DNA from: Bacteroidota bacterium
GTDB lineage: Bacteria; Bacteroidota; Bacteroidia; 2-12-FULL-35-15
NCBI GenBank assembly: GCA_016722565.1
Contig: JADKIU010000001.1
Span: forward strand, 62,001-126,000
Direction of reading: 5' to 3'
Length of the DNA stretch: 64,000 bases
Shown: one piece after another, positions 8,701 to 16,161 of the stretch
How the letters are laid out: every line of letters starts with the position of its first letter
Numbering within the stretch: position 1 is the first letter of the stretch
Position numbers and translations under genes: made by a program
The notes under the pieces: generated by a model
The model's input: only the letters and a program-made list of their open reading frames with translations
What the model was told of the DNA's origin: nothing
Database searches by the model: none

Positions 8701-8793
8701 ATTTGTTCCGATAGCTGTGGCAACGTGACCAGTTGCAAAGGCTGCTACTACACTTGAAAAAACAAGTAAGCAGGAAAGTGTAAATTTTTTCAT
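5782..8793 (-). CDS. Giant secreted protein with SprB-type repeats and T9SS type A sorting domain
   Basis: The protein has 1003 residues. A signal peptide occupies about 1-20. Residues about 25-545 hold a series of SprB/PKD-like beta repeats, each marked by C.G.CDG..., GG.PPYTFSW and GLCPGTYTV.V.D..GC. A SdrD-B/carboxypeptidase-regulatory-like module starts near 554 (GYVYNDINTNCLFDAGD). A later domain starts near 768 (FDPNAKTVSP) and has the stretch FQNTGSGPAVNINVTDTIS, shared by many T9SS cargo proteins. The C-terminal sorting domain starts near 926 (VYPNPFTDNATF) and ends GIYFYKIYTSESIIGIGKVVIK. The repeats are adhesin-like, and a surface adhesion or gliding-associated role is inferred. A divergent CvpA gene lies upstream. 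Confidence 0.85.
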   Translation of the reverse strand: MKKFTLSCLLVFSSVVAAFATGHVATAIGTNPTCNGSCDGSAVAMASGGIGPYGYTWTGPASYTATGANISGLCAGTYIVTAIDSSDMSTAFYTLNLTEPAAVVVSVNSTTTCLGTGPVTLLATGATTYVWSTGATTNPIIVTPATTTSYTVTGTTAGCTATAVATVTVNTPPVVTLFPLPDACGTCSGSITTSAAGAVTYSWIGPGYVGTTMNAFGLCPGTYTLTATGLGGCSTTATATVIPLPLAVATVSTTPASCGACDGTATIAVTGGVPPYTFSWSIGATTSTITGLCPGTYTVAVTDGNGCTSTALGTVASTSSITAITSTTPTGCGVCNGSANVTATGGTGGYTYDWAPGAPTGDGTTGISNLCLGGYTVTVTDGAGCSSTAVATITNTTPVVATAVATPSACGVCNGTVSVFESGGTAPYVYDLTGFPQQTNGNFSGVCPGTYIATVTDVNGCIGIYTIVVNSVNSTSFAVTSVPQNETGSGLSNGFIDLTVSGSAPPYTFLWSNGATTEDIYSLSGGMYSVTITDNNGECAMYTFLISTIPAYGFITGYVYNDINTNCLFDAGDSPIAGYYVTVTSGTSTYYGYTNASGYYSVWVPNGSYTVTPTTLTDLEAACTASYPVTVTSGSTSLNNNFAYTLPPIYDVCITTYSTGIVPGFNGAYYTTLHNYGTQTAIGVAYLVLPSILNYVTSSPLASSVSGDTIFWNYTINPFTAQFFSVTFYTPPTTPLGTVTMAHVNATVTNGTDINPGCNNYVYTRFVTGSFDPNAKTVSPSGYGATGNIGLTETEFTYLVQFQNTGSGPAVNINVTDTISSMLDLLSFEMLEASHSYVVEFLPGNVIRWKFDNIMLPDSTSNEPGSHGHVLFRMSKAAAPAYGEVIENKVFIYFDFNAPVITNTAINTYAMPMSIEGQTSENGNITVYPNPFTDNATFVIESEKVNELYSFELTDILGKKVKVMSGISQKQFEISRADLQNGIYFYKIYTSESIIGIGKVVIK

Positions 8794-8955
8794 TTGGATA
8801 GTATTTGAGAGTAATTGAACAATGTTTGTTTAATAAGTTTTACCCTTTATGGGGTTTTCAAAAAGTGTTTCACGCTTTCTTTGCATAGAGATGTTTAAAT
8901 TTTGATTTTAGTTGCATTCAAAATTTGCTCTGGTCATCTTTTAAAAATCATTTTT

Positions 8956-9549
8956 ATGAATTACATCGATATCTTACTTTGTATTCCGCTTGTTTGGGGC
9001 CTCTACAAAGGTTTTACGAAGGGACTTGTGATTGAAGCTGCCACCTTGGTTGCATTCAGCTTAGGAGTTTGGGGTGGAATTACATTCTCTGATTACATTG
9101 CTCAAAAAATGTCGGAAGGCTTCGACTGGAAATCTCCCTATTTACCCATCATTGCGTTTGCGCTTACTTTTTTAGTGATTATTGCTTTTGTTTTTTTAGT
9201 CGCAAAAATGATTCAAAAAATGGTGGATGGTGTTGCACTAAGTGCGGTCAATAAGATTGGCGGTGCTGTATTTGGTGCCTTGAAATTTGCGTTGATGATG
9301 AGTGTGGTTATTTTTATGATTGATGCTGTGGAAGAAAGTTATCCCATGATTTCATTTACAACAAAGGAAGAATCATTACTCTATCGTCCTGTTGGGAAGA
9401 TAGCACCTACGTTGATTCCAGCATTGAATAAAAGCAAAGTTGCTGCAATGATGCCGAAAGCGGAAGATGTGAAAGTAGAAATTGAAGTGGATCCTTCCAG
9501 TTTGTTAGATACAACAAAAGTGGATGTGAAATTGAAATTGAAAGAATAA
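8956..9549 (+). CDS. CvpA family inner-membrane protein
   Basis: The 197-residue product begins MNYIDILLCIPLVWGLYKG, the usual CvpA N-terminus. It has four predicted membrane helices, at about 5-25, 28-46, 65-88 and 100-125. An upstream in-frame ATG at 8902 would add 18 polar and mixed residues that break this pattern, so 8956 is preferred. CvpA proteins are conserved membrane proteins needed for colicin V production in E. coli and for envelope homeostasis elsewhere; the molecular role is unknown. The C-terminal tail (about 150-197) is soluble and charged. The gene is convergent with the atp operon and is separated from it by the terminator at 9558-9581. Confidence 0.85.
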   Translation: MNYIDILLCIPLVWGLYKGFTKGLVIEAATLVAFSLGVWGGITFSDYIAQKMSEGFDWKSPYLPIIAFALTFLVIIAFVFLVAKMIQKMVDGVALSAVNKIGGAVFGALKFALMMSVVIFMIDAVEESYPMISFTTKEESLLYRPVGKIAPTLIPALNKSKVAAMMPKAEDVKVEIEVDPSSLLDTTKVDVKLKLKE

Positions 9550-9557
9550 AAATAAAA

Positions 9558-9581
9558 AAGACTTACATCTCTGTAAGTCTT
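9558..9581 (-). terminator. Terminator of the atp operon
   Basis: AAGACTTAC and GTAAGTCTT pair perfectly around a six-base loop. On the minus strand the hairpin is followed by TTTTTTATTTTTATT, a strong U tract, 30 bases past the atpG stop codon. It may act weakly on the plus strand. Confidence 0.8.
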
Positions 9582-9610
9582 AATACTTGATACCTGATAA
9601 TTAATACCGG

Positions 9611-10489
9611 TTATCCAGCCAACGCTTCTGCTCCACCAACAATCTCTAAGATTTCGTTTGTGATGGCTGCTTGACGTGCTTTGTTGTATGTTAATTTCAA
9701 TTCTTTAATCAATGCTCCTGCGTTATCAGTTGCTTTGTGCATTGATGTCATACGTGCACCATGTTCAGCCGCATGTGAATCTAATAATGCTTTAAACAAT
9801 TGTGTTTTTAAAGAGCGAGGAATTAAATCTGCAACGATAAATTCTTTACTTGGTTCAAAAATATACTCTCCAACTTTTTTATTATCGGATGCAGCTGGTG
9901 CTTGAACCGGCAGATATTGTTCTGTTGTAGGGATTTGTACTGCTGCGTTTTTAAATTGATTGTAGATTAATTCTACTTTATCAAATTGTCCGTCAACAAA
10001 TACTTGCATAATTTTTTCTGCAACCGGAGCAACATTTACAAATGTTAATTCATCAAACAATTCGTTTAAGCCACGAGGCATGTCCGAACCAATGATTCCG
10101 TAATCTGTCTTTTTAAAATAATCTGCCGCCTTTTTACCGATACACAATACACTTACATTGTTTCCTTTGTAATCTTCGCGTGCCAATTTCATTGCTGCTT
10201 TCAACACGTTTGCATTAAATCCACCGCACAACCCACGGTTAGAAGTAATCACAACCAACAATACATTTTTTATCGGACGTTGTTTTGAATATGCTCCATC
10301 CGAGCTATCCAAACTTGCGCTTAAGTTTTCCAGAATTTCCTTCAACTTACTTGCATATGGGCGCATTTGTGTGATTGCATCTTGTGCTCTACGCAACTTA
10401 GCCGCACTCACCATTTTCATAGCGCTTGTGATTTGTTGCGTTGAACTTACAGATACTATTCGGTTACGAACCTCTTTTAAATTTGCCAT
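9611..10489 (-). CDS. atpG: F1F0 ATP synthase gamma subunit
   Basis: The protein has 292 residues. The N-terminus MANLKEVRNRI..V..TQQITSAMKMVSAAKLRRA is the conserved gamma coiled-coil start. The C-terminus has MTSMHKATDNAG and L..YNKARQAAITNEI.EI, the other half of the rotating shaft. The middle Rossmann-like region contains SNRGLCGGFN. It forms the central stalk that rotates inside the alpha3beta3 head at the inner face of the inner membrane. It is the last gene of the operon here; atpD and atpC do not follow, as is usual in Bacteroidota, where beta and epsilon are encoded elsewhere. Confidence 0.97.
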   Translation of the reverse strand: MANLKEVRNRIVSVSSTQQITSAMKMVSAAKLRRAQDAITQMRPYASKLKEILENLSASLDSSDGAYSKQRPIKNVLLVVITSNRGLCGGFNANVLKAAMKLAREDYKGNNVSVLCIGKKAADYFKKTDYGIIGSDMPRGLNELFDELTFVNVAPVAEKIMQVFVDGQFDKVELIYNQFKNAAVQIPTTEQYLPVQAPAASDNKKVGEYIFEPSKEFIVADLIPRSLKTQLFKALLDSHAAEHGARMTSMHKATDNAGALIKELKLTYNKARQAAITNEILEIVGGAEALAG

Positions 10490-10509
10490 TTTATTAGATG
10501 TTAGAAAAG

Positions 10510-10549
10510 AGATTTGAGATAGGAGACAAAAGTCTCACCTCTCAAATCT
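10510..10549. repeat. Intercistronic hairpin between atpA and atpG
   Basis: AGATTTGAGA (10510-10519) and TCTCAAATCT (10540-10549) enclose an inner GAGAC-AAAA-GTCTC helix. On the minus strand it is followed only by a weak CTTTTCT. It could stabilise processed mRNA or pause polymerase. Confidence 0.6.
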
Positions 10550-10562
10550 ATAATCTCAATTC

Positions 10563-12140
10563 TTATTTATAGTTTGCAGATAAATCTTTTGCTACTGCTT
10601 CCAACACGTTTGTGATTTCGTCAGTGAATTTTCCTGCTTTTAAATCGTTCAAGATATTTTTGTGTTTTGCTTCTAAGAATGCGATGTATTCTGCTTCGAA
10701 TTCTTTTACTTTATTTACAGGAACGTTACGCAATAAACCTTTTGTTCCACAGTAAATAATTGCAATTTGTTGTTCTACACGTGCCGGAGAAAACTGTGCT
10801 TGTTTCAAAATTTCCACGTTACGTGCACCTTTATCCAATACTGATTTTGTAGCAGCATCTAAGTCGGAACCGAATTTAGAGAACGCCTCTAACTCACGGT
10901 ATTGCGCTTGATCCAACTTCAAGGTACCAGCCACTTTTTTCATGGATTTAATTTGAGCGTTACCACCTACACGTGATACAGAAATACCTACGTTGATAGC
11001 CGGACGAACACCAGCGTTGAACAAGTTCAACTCCAAGAAAATCTGTCCATCGGTAATCGAAATTACGTTTGTTGGAATGTATGCAGAAACGTCACCTGCT
11101 TGTGTTTCAATAATTGGTAAAGCAGTTAATGATCCACCACCTTTAACGATATCCTTAATAGAATCCGGCAAATCGTTCATGTTTTTTGCAATCTCATCAT
11201 TCGAGTTGATTTTCGCAGCACGCTCTAATAAACGGCTATGTAAGTAGAACACGTCACCAGGATACGCCTCACGTCCCGGAGGTCTACGTAATAACAAAGA
11301 AACCTCACGGTAAGCAACTGCTTGTTTTGATAAATCATCATAAACAATTAATGCAGGTTTTCCGGAATCGCGGAAGAACTCACCAATTGCTGCACCTGCG
11401 AAAGGAGCGTAGAATTGCATTGGAGCAGGATCTGATGCTGTTGCTGCTACAATTACAGTATACGCCATTGCACCATTCTCTTCTAATACACGCTGAATGT
11501 TTGCTACAGTCGAACCTTTTTGTCCGATTGCCACATAAATACAGAATACAGGATTTCCTGCTTCATAAAACTCTTTTTGATTGATGATGGTATCAATTGC
11601 AACCGCAGTTTTACCTGTTTGACGGTCACCAATGATTAACTCACGTTGTCCACGACCGATAGGAATCATCGCATCAATCGCTTTCAATCCTGTTTGTAAT
11701 GGCTCAGTAACCGGTTGACGGTAGATAACACCCGGTGCTTTACGCTCCAATGGCATTTCATATAATTTACCGGTAATTGGTCCTTTACCATCAATTGGGT
11801 GACCCATTGTATCAACAACGCGGCCTAACATTCCTTCACCAACTTGTAATGAAGCAATTTTACCGGTACGTTTTACAACATCACCTTCTTTAATATCATT
11901 TGATGAACCAAGTACAACCGCACCAACGTTGTCTTCTTCAAGGTTCAATACAATTCCTTTTAATCCGCTAGCGAATTCAATTAACTCACCGGACTGAACT
12001 TTTGAAAGTCCATAAATACGAGCGATACCATCACCTACTTGCAACACGGTACCAACTTCTTCTAATTCTTGCTCGGATTTAAATCCTGATAATTGTTGTC
12101 TTAAGATTGCAGATACTTCTGCCGGTTTTACTTCTGCCAT
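10563..12140 (-). CDS. atpA: F1F0 ATP synthase alpha subunit
   Basis: The 525-residue protein shows the P-loop GDRQTGKT at about 170-177, the alpha-specific Gln in it, the visible SVSRVGG signature near 375 and the N-terminal beta-barrel (EEVGTVLQVGDGIARIYGL). The alpha subunit holds non-catalytic nucleotide sites and forms the hexamer with beta. The length is normal. The start MAEVKPAEVSAILRQQL matches the family and lies 108 bases after atpH. A hairpin spacer separates it from atpG. Confidence 0.97.
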   Translation of the reverse strand: MAEVKPAEVSAILRQQLSGFKSEQELEEVGTVLQVGDGIARIYGLSKVQSGELIEFASGLKGIVLNLEEDNVGAVVLGSSNDIKEGDVVKRTGKIASLQVGEGMLGRVVDTMGHPIDGKGPITGKLYEMPLERKAPGVIYRQPVTEPLQTGLKAIDAMIPIGRGQRELIIGDRQTGKTAVAIDTIINQKEFYEAGNPVFCIYVAIGQKGSTVANIQRVLEENGAMAYTVIVAATASDPAPMQFYAPFAGAAIGEFFRDSGKPALIVYDDLSKQAVAYREVSLLLRRPPGREAYPGDVFYLHSRLLERAAKINSNDEIAKNMNDLPDSIKDIVKGGGSLTALPIIETQAGDVSAYIPTNVISITDGQIFLELNLFNAGVRPAINVGISVSRVGGNAQIKSMKKVAGTLKLDQAQYRELEAFSKFGSDLDAATKSVLDKGARNVEILKQAQFSPARVEQQIAIIYCGTKGLLRNVPVNKVKEFEAEYIAFLEAKHKNILNDLKAGKFTDEITNVLEAVAKDLSANYK

Positions 12141-12248
12141 TTTATTATTGGTTGTTTGTTATTACTTGTTTGTTGTTGGTACAGATAATCATCCGTACTT
12201 AAAATTCTTTTATAAATGGGTTTTCTTTAAATGTGCGTTTAAGGCTGT

Positions 12249-12755
12249 TTATTTTTTCGCAATACTTGCATCCACTTGCTTGTCGCCTACGCGGATAATA
12301 AATCCACCAATTAAATTTTGATCAATTTTTTCTTCCAATACCACTTCACTCGAGCTCACACCTTTCACAATTTCCATTACTTTTTTGCGTGTTGCATCAT
12401 CAATTCCATTTGCTGTTGTAACAACTGCAGTAAGAATTTTCTTCTTCTCTTTGTATTGATTCACAAATTCATTTGCAATCTCTGCCAAATAGATCTCTCT
12501 TTTTTTAGCAGTAATTAATTGAATGTAGGTATCGGTAACTTTATTTAGTTTGCCGGCAAATATTTCCTTTAAAACAGCTTGTTTTTTATCCGTTTTAACA
12601 ATTGGGCTTTTTAGGAATACTACAAAATCGTGATTAGAATGACACAAATCACTGATTGTTTTCATATCACCATACGCTTGCTCAAATACGCCTTGTTCCA
12701 TCGTTAAGTCGATGAATGATTTTGCGTATCGCGATGCTACTCTTGTTCCTTGCAT
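12249..12755 (-). CDS. atpH: F1F0 ATP synthase delta subunit
   Basis: The 168-residue protein has the OSCP/delta N-terminal helical domain (RVASRYAKSFIDLTMEQG) and the C-terminal strand region with LIGGFIIRVGDKQVDASI. It joins the peripheral stalk to the top of the F1 head. It is slightly shorter than most delta subunits and ends in an Ala-Lys-Lys tail, without the last helix turn some homologues have. It sits between atpF and atpA in the usual order. Confidence 0.93.
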   Translation of the reverse strand: MQGTRVASRYAKSFIDLTMEQGVFEQAYGDMKTISDLCHSNHDFVVFLKSPIVKTDKKQAVLKEIFAGKLNKVTDTYIQLITAKKREIYLAEIANEFVNQYKEKKKILTAVVTTANGIDDATRKKVMEIVKGVSSSEVVLEEKIDQNLIGGFIIRVGDKQVDASIAKK

Positions 12756-12775
12756 GTTTTTATCGTTGTTGGTTA

Positions 12776-12832
12776 TTGGTTGTTGGTTGTTAGTGTTCCA
12801 TCAACTAACAACAAGCAACTAACAACTAATTT
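12776..12832. repeat. Low-complexity inverted repeat between atpF and atpH
   Basis: Runs of TTGTTGG/TTGGTTGTT are followed by their complement. GTTGTTAGT (12786-12794) and ACTAACAAC (12804-12812) make the core hairpin with a nine-base loop. There is no T tract; it is probably an intercistronic mRNA structure. Confidence 0.5.
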
Positions 12833-13320
12833 AAGTTAACGTCCTTCAATAAAGTATTTACCAACGTTTTTTGTTTTTCGTCAGATGATAATTCTGATTT
12901 CAAAATCTTTTCTGCGATTTCAATCGATAAGGTTGCCACTTGATTTTTCAATTCAGTGATGGCAGCCATCTTTTCGTTTTGAATGTTTTCACGAGCAATG
13001 GTTAACAAACGTTCTCCTTCTTTTGCTGCAATTCCTTTTGCATCCGCAATCATTTTCTCTCTGATTTCGCGCGCATCTTTTAATAATTGATCGCGTTCTG
13101 AACGTGCATCTGCTAAAATTTTCTCGTTGTTTGATTGCAATGCTTTCATTTCTGCTTTTGCATTTTCAGCTGCTGCCAATGCATTTTCTATTGAAAGCTC
13201 GCGCTCTTTAATCATTCCAAGAATTGGTTTCCAAGCAAACTTTCTTAATAAGAAAAGAATGATTGAAAAGGATACCACCATCCAAAAAATTAAGCCAATC
13301 GAGGGTTTTACTAATTCCAT
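12826..13320 (-). CDS. atpF: F1F0 ATP synthase b subunit
   Basis: The 164-residue protein has one N-terminal membrane helix (IGLIFWMVVSFSIILFLLRKFAW, about 7-29) and then a long charged coiled coil rich in Ala, Glu, Lys and Arg (about 35-140). This is the peripheral stalk architecture. The position between atpE and atpH is canonical. Only one b-type gene is present, so a homodimer is expected. Its start is 110 bases downstream of atpE, across a strong terminator. Confidence 0.95.
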   Translation of the reverse strand: MELVKPSIGLIFWMVVSFSIILFLLRKFAWKPILGMIKERELSIENALAAAENAKAEMKALQSNNEKILADARSERDQLLKDAREIREKMIADAKGIAAKEGERLLTIARENIQNEKMAAITELKNQVATLSIEIAEKILKSELSSDEKQKTLVNTLLKDVNLN

Positions 13321-13389
13321 TTTTTTAGTTTTTATATTTTAGTATCATTCCTACCAACACGGAGGAACCTTTTTATTCTGTAATTTAAA

Positions 13390-13422
13390 AAAATTGTCTG
13401 CAGCAACCCTGCAGACAATTTT
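13390..13422 (-). terminator. Strong intrinsic terminator inside the atp operon, between atpE and atpF
   Basis: AAAATTGTCTGCAG and CTGCAGACAATTTT form a perfect 14-bp stem with a five-base loop. On the minus strand the run of Ts reaches seven. It lies nine bases after the atpE stop. Partial read-through would make a short atpB-atpE transcript in excess over the full operon. Confidence 0.85.
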
Positions 13423-13430
13423 CATTTTCT

Positions 13431-13688
13431 TTACTTGATCAAAACTACCAATAGTCCGATAACCATTGCAAAGAACGCTGCACCTTCAACAAGTGCCGCT
13501 GCAAGAATCATGTTCGAACGAATGTCGTTGATCGCTTCCGGTTGACGAGCGATTGACTCAAGTGCTGATCCGCCAATACGACCGATACCAAGACCTGCTC
13601 CAATTGCAGCCATTCCAGCGCCTAAAGCAGCAATTCCGTAAGTAGTACTTACTGTTGCAGCTTCTTGTAATAATACTGATGATAACAT
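13431..13688 (-). CDS. atpE: F1F0 ATP synthase c subunit
   Basis: The 85-residue product is a helical hairpin. The first helix has the glycine-rich GAGMAAIGAGLGIG packing motif and the polar loop is RQPEAIND. The second helix carries the ion-binding carboxylate in ALVEGAAFFAMVIGLL. The glutamine and serine ligands that mark sodium-binding c-rings are not evident, so proton coupling is likely. About 8-15 copies form the rotor ring in the inner membrane. The gene lies between atpB and a strong terminator, which may help raise its output. Confidence 0.96.
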   Translation of the reverse strand: MLSSVLLQEAATVSTTYGIAALGAGMAAIGAGLGIGRIGGSALESIARQPEAINDIRSNMILAAALVEGAAFFAMVIGLLVVLIK

Positions 13689-13734
13689 TGTGTAATTATT
13701 TTATGTTTTTGCCTTACCGGAAGTTTTTAAAATC

Positions 13735-13762
13735 CTGACTGCCGGCAAAGCTACCCAGTCAG
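13735..13762 (-). repeat. Hairpin between atpB and atpE
   Basis: CTGACTG (13735-13741) and CAGTCAG (13756-13762) can pair around a 14-base loop just after the atpB stop. No T tract follows. It may be a small intercistronic structure. Confidence 0.4.
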
Positions 13763-13774
13763 AATAAATATCAA

Positions 13775-14941
13775 TTAATGTGCAGTCGCATGGTCATCCA
13801 CATGATTGTGAACATCATGTCCTTCATCAATGGCTGCACCAAAATAAATCGCTGACAACAAAGTGAAAACGTATGCTTGTAAAAAGGCAACTAACAATTC
13901 TAAGAAGCCCATAAATACTGTAAATACTAATGAGAAAAGCGAAACGCCAAATCCTAAACCGGCATTCATTTCACCAAAAATGAAAATCAAACTAAAGAAC
14001 GCCAATGCAATGATGTGACCAGCCGTAATGTTTGCGAACAATCGGATCATCAATACGAACGGACGTAAAAACACACCTAAAATTTCAATAGGAGTAAGGA
14101 TAATTAATACCGGAATTGGAACACCCGGCATTGCAAATACGTGACGCCAGTAATGTTTGTTAGCAATAAAGAAGGTGATCAATAATGTAAATCCAGCCAA
14201 TACCATTGCAATGGAAATACTTCCTGTTAAGTTAACGCCTCCCGGGAAGAAAGGAACCAAACCTAAATAGTTGCTGAACATAATGAAAAAGAAAACCGTC
14301 AATAAGAAAGGCATAAATTTTTCATAACGTTTTTCACCAATACTTGGTTTCGCAACATCATCACGCACAAACATAATCAACGGCTCGATAAACGATTGTA
14401 ATCCTTTTGGTGCTTTGCCCGGATTTCTTTTGTAAGCTTTTGCAACCGAAAGAAAAACCCATAACATCAATAGCATGGTAACAAACATCGATGCTACATT
14501 TTTGGTAATTGACAAATCTGTCAATTTTGCTGTTGCATCTTTATCAACGCTTTGGGTTAACTCGTCAAATACCACAACACTTCCTTCGTGTAAGCGGTAA
14601 TTGTATTTCCCTTGATAAGCAGCGTGACCGTGGTGAAAATTAGAAGAAGAAAAGATATCTAACCCTTTGTCTGAATAAATAATAATTGGTAACGGAATAG
14701 AGACAGCGTGTTCGTGTTCGCCCCACATATGCCAATCGTGTGAATCGGCAACGTGCTCTAAAATCATTTTCCCGGCATCAAAGGTGCTTTTTTCATGCGA
14801 TTCAGCAGGGTGAGCTTCAGTTGCAGCTGCATGTACCGTCTGGTCTTTATCGATTGGTTCGTAAGCAAATGATGCAAACGAACTAAAAAGCATTGCTGTT
14901 ATAAGTAAAAAATGCTTGGATGTATTGATTTTATTAGCCAT
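13775..14941 (-). CDS. atpB: F1F0 ATP synthase a subunit with periplasmic N-terminal extension
   Basis: The 388-residue protein is longer than the E. coli a subunit (271). A signal peptide-like start (HFLLITAMLFSSFASFA) is followed by a His-rich extramembrane segment to about 150, common in Bacteroidota. The membrane core from about 155 has the essential arginine in FVLMIRLFANITAGHI and the final helices LLVAFLQAYVFTLLSAIYF. The C-terminus is also His-rich (HDVHNHVDDHATAH). It forms the proton half-channels against the c-ring. The His-rich ends could bind metal; this is only a composition remark. Confidence 0.95.
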   Translation of the reverse strand: MANKINTSKHFLLITAMLFSSFASFAYEPIDKDQTVHAAATEAHPAESHEKSTFDAGKMILEHVADSHDWHMWGEHEHAVSIPLPIIIYSDKGLDIFSSSNFHHGHAAYQGKYNYRLHEGSVVVFDELTQSVDKDATAKLTDLSITKNVASMFVTMLLMLWVFLSVAKAYKRNPGKAPKGLQSFIEPLIMFVRDDVAKPSIGEKRYEKFMPFLLTVFFFIMFSNYLGLVPFFPGGVNLTGSISIAMVLAGFTLLITFFIANKHYWRHVFAMPGVPIPVLIILTPIEILGVFLRPFVLMIRLFANITAGHIIALAFFSLIFIFGEMNAGLGFGVSLFSLVFTVFMGFLELLVAFLQAYVFTLLSAIYFGAAIDEGHDVHNHVDDHATAH

Positions 14942-15087
14942 TTCCTAAATGCGTTTCTCCGTTTTTAAATTCGGGTGCAAACTTAGTCAATATAACAACG
15001 ATTTGAAAAAATTTAGGGGTGTTTTTTTGATGATTTCTGTCAGCGGGATAATCACGAATATAAACGCCTGATTATTAACGACAAAAA

Positions 15088-15468
15088 TTATTTCTTGAAG
15101 TGTTTCATCAACATAACTACTTCAAAACCACTATATAAAAGATATAAGGTCAGGAACCAAAGTGTAAAACCAAGGGCTGCCTCTTTCTTCAATAAAGCAT
15201 AAATTACGATAATTATCAAATATCCGAATAGTTTCATGGCGGTAATGCCCATAAAATAGCCCACAAATCGTTTCGGTTCCTTTTCAGAAACGCTGGTTAG
15301 CAAATAATGTATTCCTGCTGTGGTAACAATAAAAAACACCCACAAAGCCAGCAATAAATCACTTTGAAAGCGAGCGCTGGCATAGCCTTTCCACAAAAAC
15401 AGGATCCCCAATGTAAAAACGGAAAAAATAGCGAGTTTTAAATAAAATGATTTTGAGAGTGTGTTCAT
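15088..15468 (-). CDS. Small four-helix membrane protein in the atp operon
   Basis: The 126-residue product has four predicted membrane helices (about 10-27, 37-58, 70-92 and 97-118) and a basic C-terminus (MKHFKK). It sits between the AtpZ-like gene and atpB, where other bacteria carry atpI, and its size fits an AtpI-like assembly factor. I cannot show homology to AtpI from sequence alone, so the name is not assigned. Spacing to the AtpZ-like gene is 36 bases, consistent with co-transcription. Confidence 0.75.
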   Translation of the reverse strand: MNTLSKSFYLKLAIFSVFTLGILFLWKGYASARFQSDLLLALWVFFIVTTAGIHYLLTSVSEKEPKRFVGYFMGITAMKLFGYLIIIVIYALLKKEAALGFTLWFLTLYLLYSGFEVVMLMKHFKK

Positions 15469-15504
15469 AGGTAAAAATCGATGGACAATTGAATGCCGAA
15501 AGGG

Positions 15505-15732
15505 TTATTTTTTAATGACGTCCTTGATAAAATAATACATGGCCAAGAAAACGGAAAGCAATGTAAGTACAAGTGTAAAAAGGGGAAATCCAAGCACGAG
15601 CCATTTATCTAAATAAATACCTCCCAATACTCCACCAACAATAATGGCGGCCATTTGGGCCGCCATTCCCGAATATTTTACATAGCTGTTAAGCTGTTTT
15701 TTCGGCAAGTTTGGTTTGTTCTGTTCGTTCAC
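15505..15732 (-). CDS. AtpZ/AtpI-like membrane protein
   Basis: The 75-residue protein has two hydrophobic helices (MAAQMAAIIVGGVLGGIYLD and FPLFTLVLTLLSVFLAMYYF) after a short polar N-terminus. The pattern Y.GMA.Q....V..G...G..LDKWL matches the small AtpZ/AtpI family encoded at the head of ATP synthase operons, linked to rotor assembly or divalent-ion transport. The first 44 bases overlap the end of the bactofilin gene in another frame, so translation of the two is probably coupled. Confidence 0.8.
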   Translation of the reverse strand: MNEQNKPNLPKKQLNSYVKYSGMAAQMAAIIVGGVLGGIYLDKWLVLGFPLFTLVLTLLSVFLAMYYFIKDVIKK

Positions 15733-16102
15733 CTTTTATATCTTTAATTACTCCACCCATACTGCAGGTGCCGGTAAATGTTGCCCCCGGTTCAATGGCT
15801 ATTTTGTTGGTGATAATATCCCCACTTAACTTCGAAGAAGCTTTCAGCGCCAATAACTCCGCCACCCCAATTTTCCCTTTTATGGTTCCGGAAATGTCAG
15901 CATTCTGGCAAATAATCTCCCCTTCTACCATTCCGGAAGCTCCAATAACCAACTTCCCTTTCACATTAATAGATCCTGTTAATGACCCATCAATACGCAT
16001 ATCTCCATTTGTGGTAATATCTCCTTCAATAGTAGTACCTGCACCGATTAAATTTACCGATTGGCCTTCTGAAATGTTATTTTTTGCCATTTGATTGAAC
16101 AT
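15689..16102 (-). CDS. Bactofilin (polymer-forming cytoskeletal protein)
   Basis: The 137-residue protein has the bactofilin right-handed beta-helix core from about 17 to 120, with repeated turns such as GTTIEGDITTNGDMRIDGSL and KLVIGASGMVEGEI. It has short disordered ends. Bactofilins polymerise without nucleotide and act as scaffolds at the membrane. The start may be the first Met or the Met four codons later (16090). It is followed by an overlapping AtpZ-like gene and preceded by a SprE-like lipoprotein gene, a linkage of cytoskeleton, T9SS and ATPase genes. Confidence 0.9.
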   Translation of the reverse strand: MFNQMAKNNISEGQSVNLIGAGTTIEGDITTNGDMRIDGSLTGSINVKGKLVIGASGMVEGEIICQNADISGTIKGKIGVAELLALKASSKLSGDIITNKIAIEPGATFTGTCSMGGVIKDIKGERTEQTKLAEKTA

Positions 16103-16161
16103 TTTAGTGTTTTTTGCTTGTTTTTATGTAAAACTAGTCATTTTTCGTCAAAAAAGCCAAT

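Noticed and set aside
8794..8955. Promoter for CvpA from AAAATTTG at 8920-8927
   Set aside because: The first base does not fit TAnnTTTG and the TTTG upstream is only 15 bases away.
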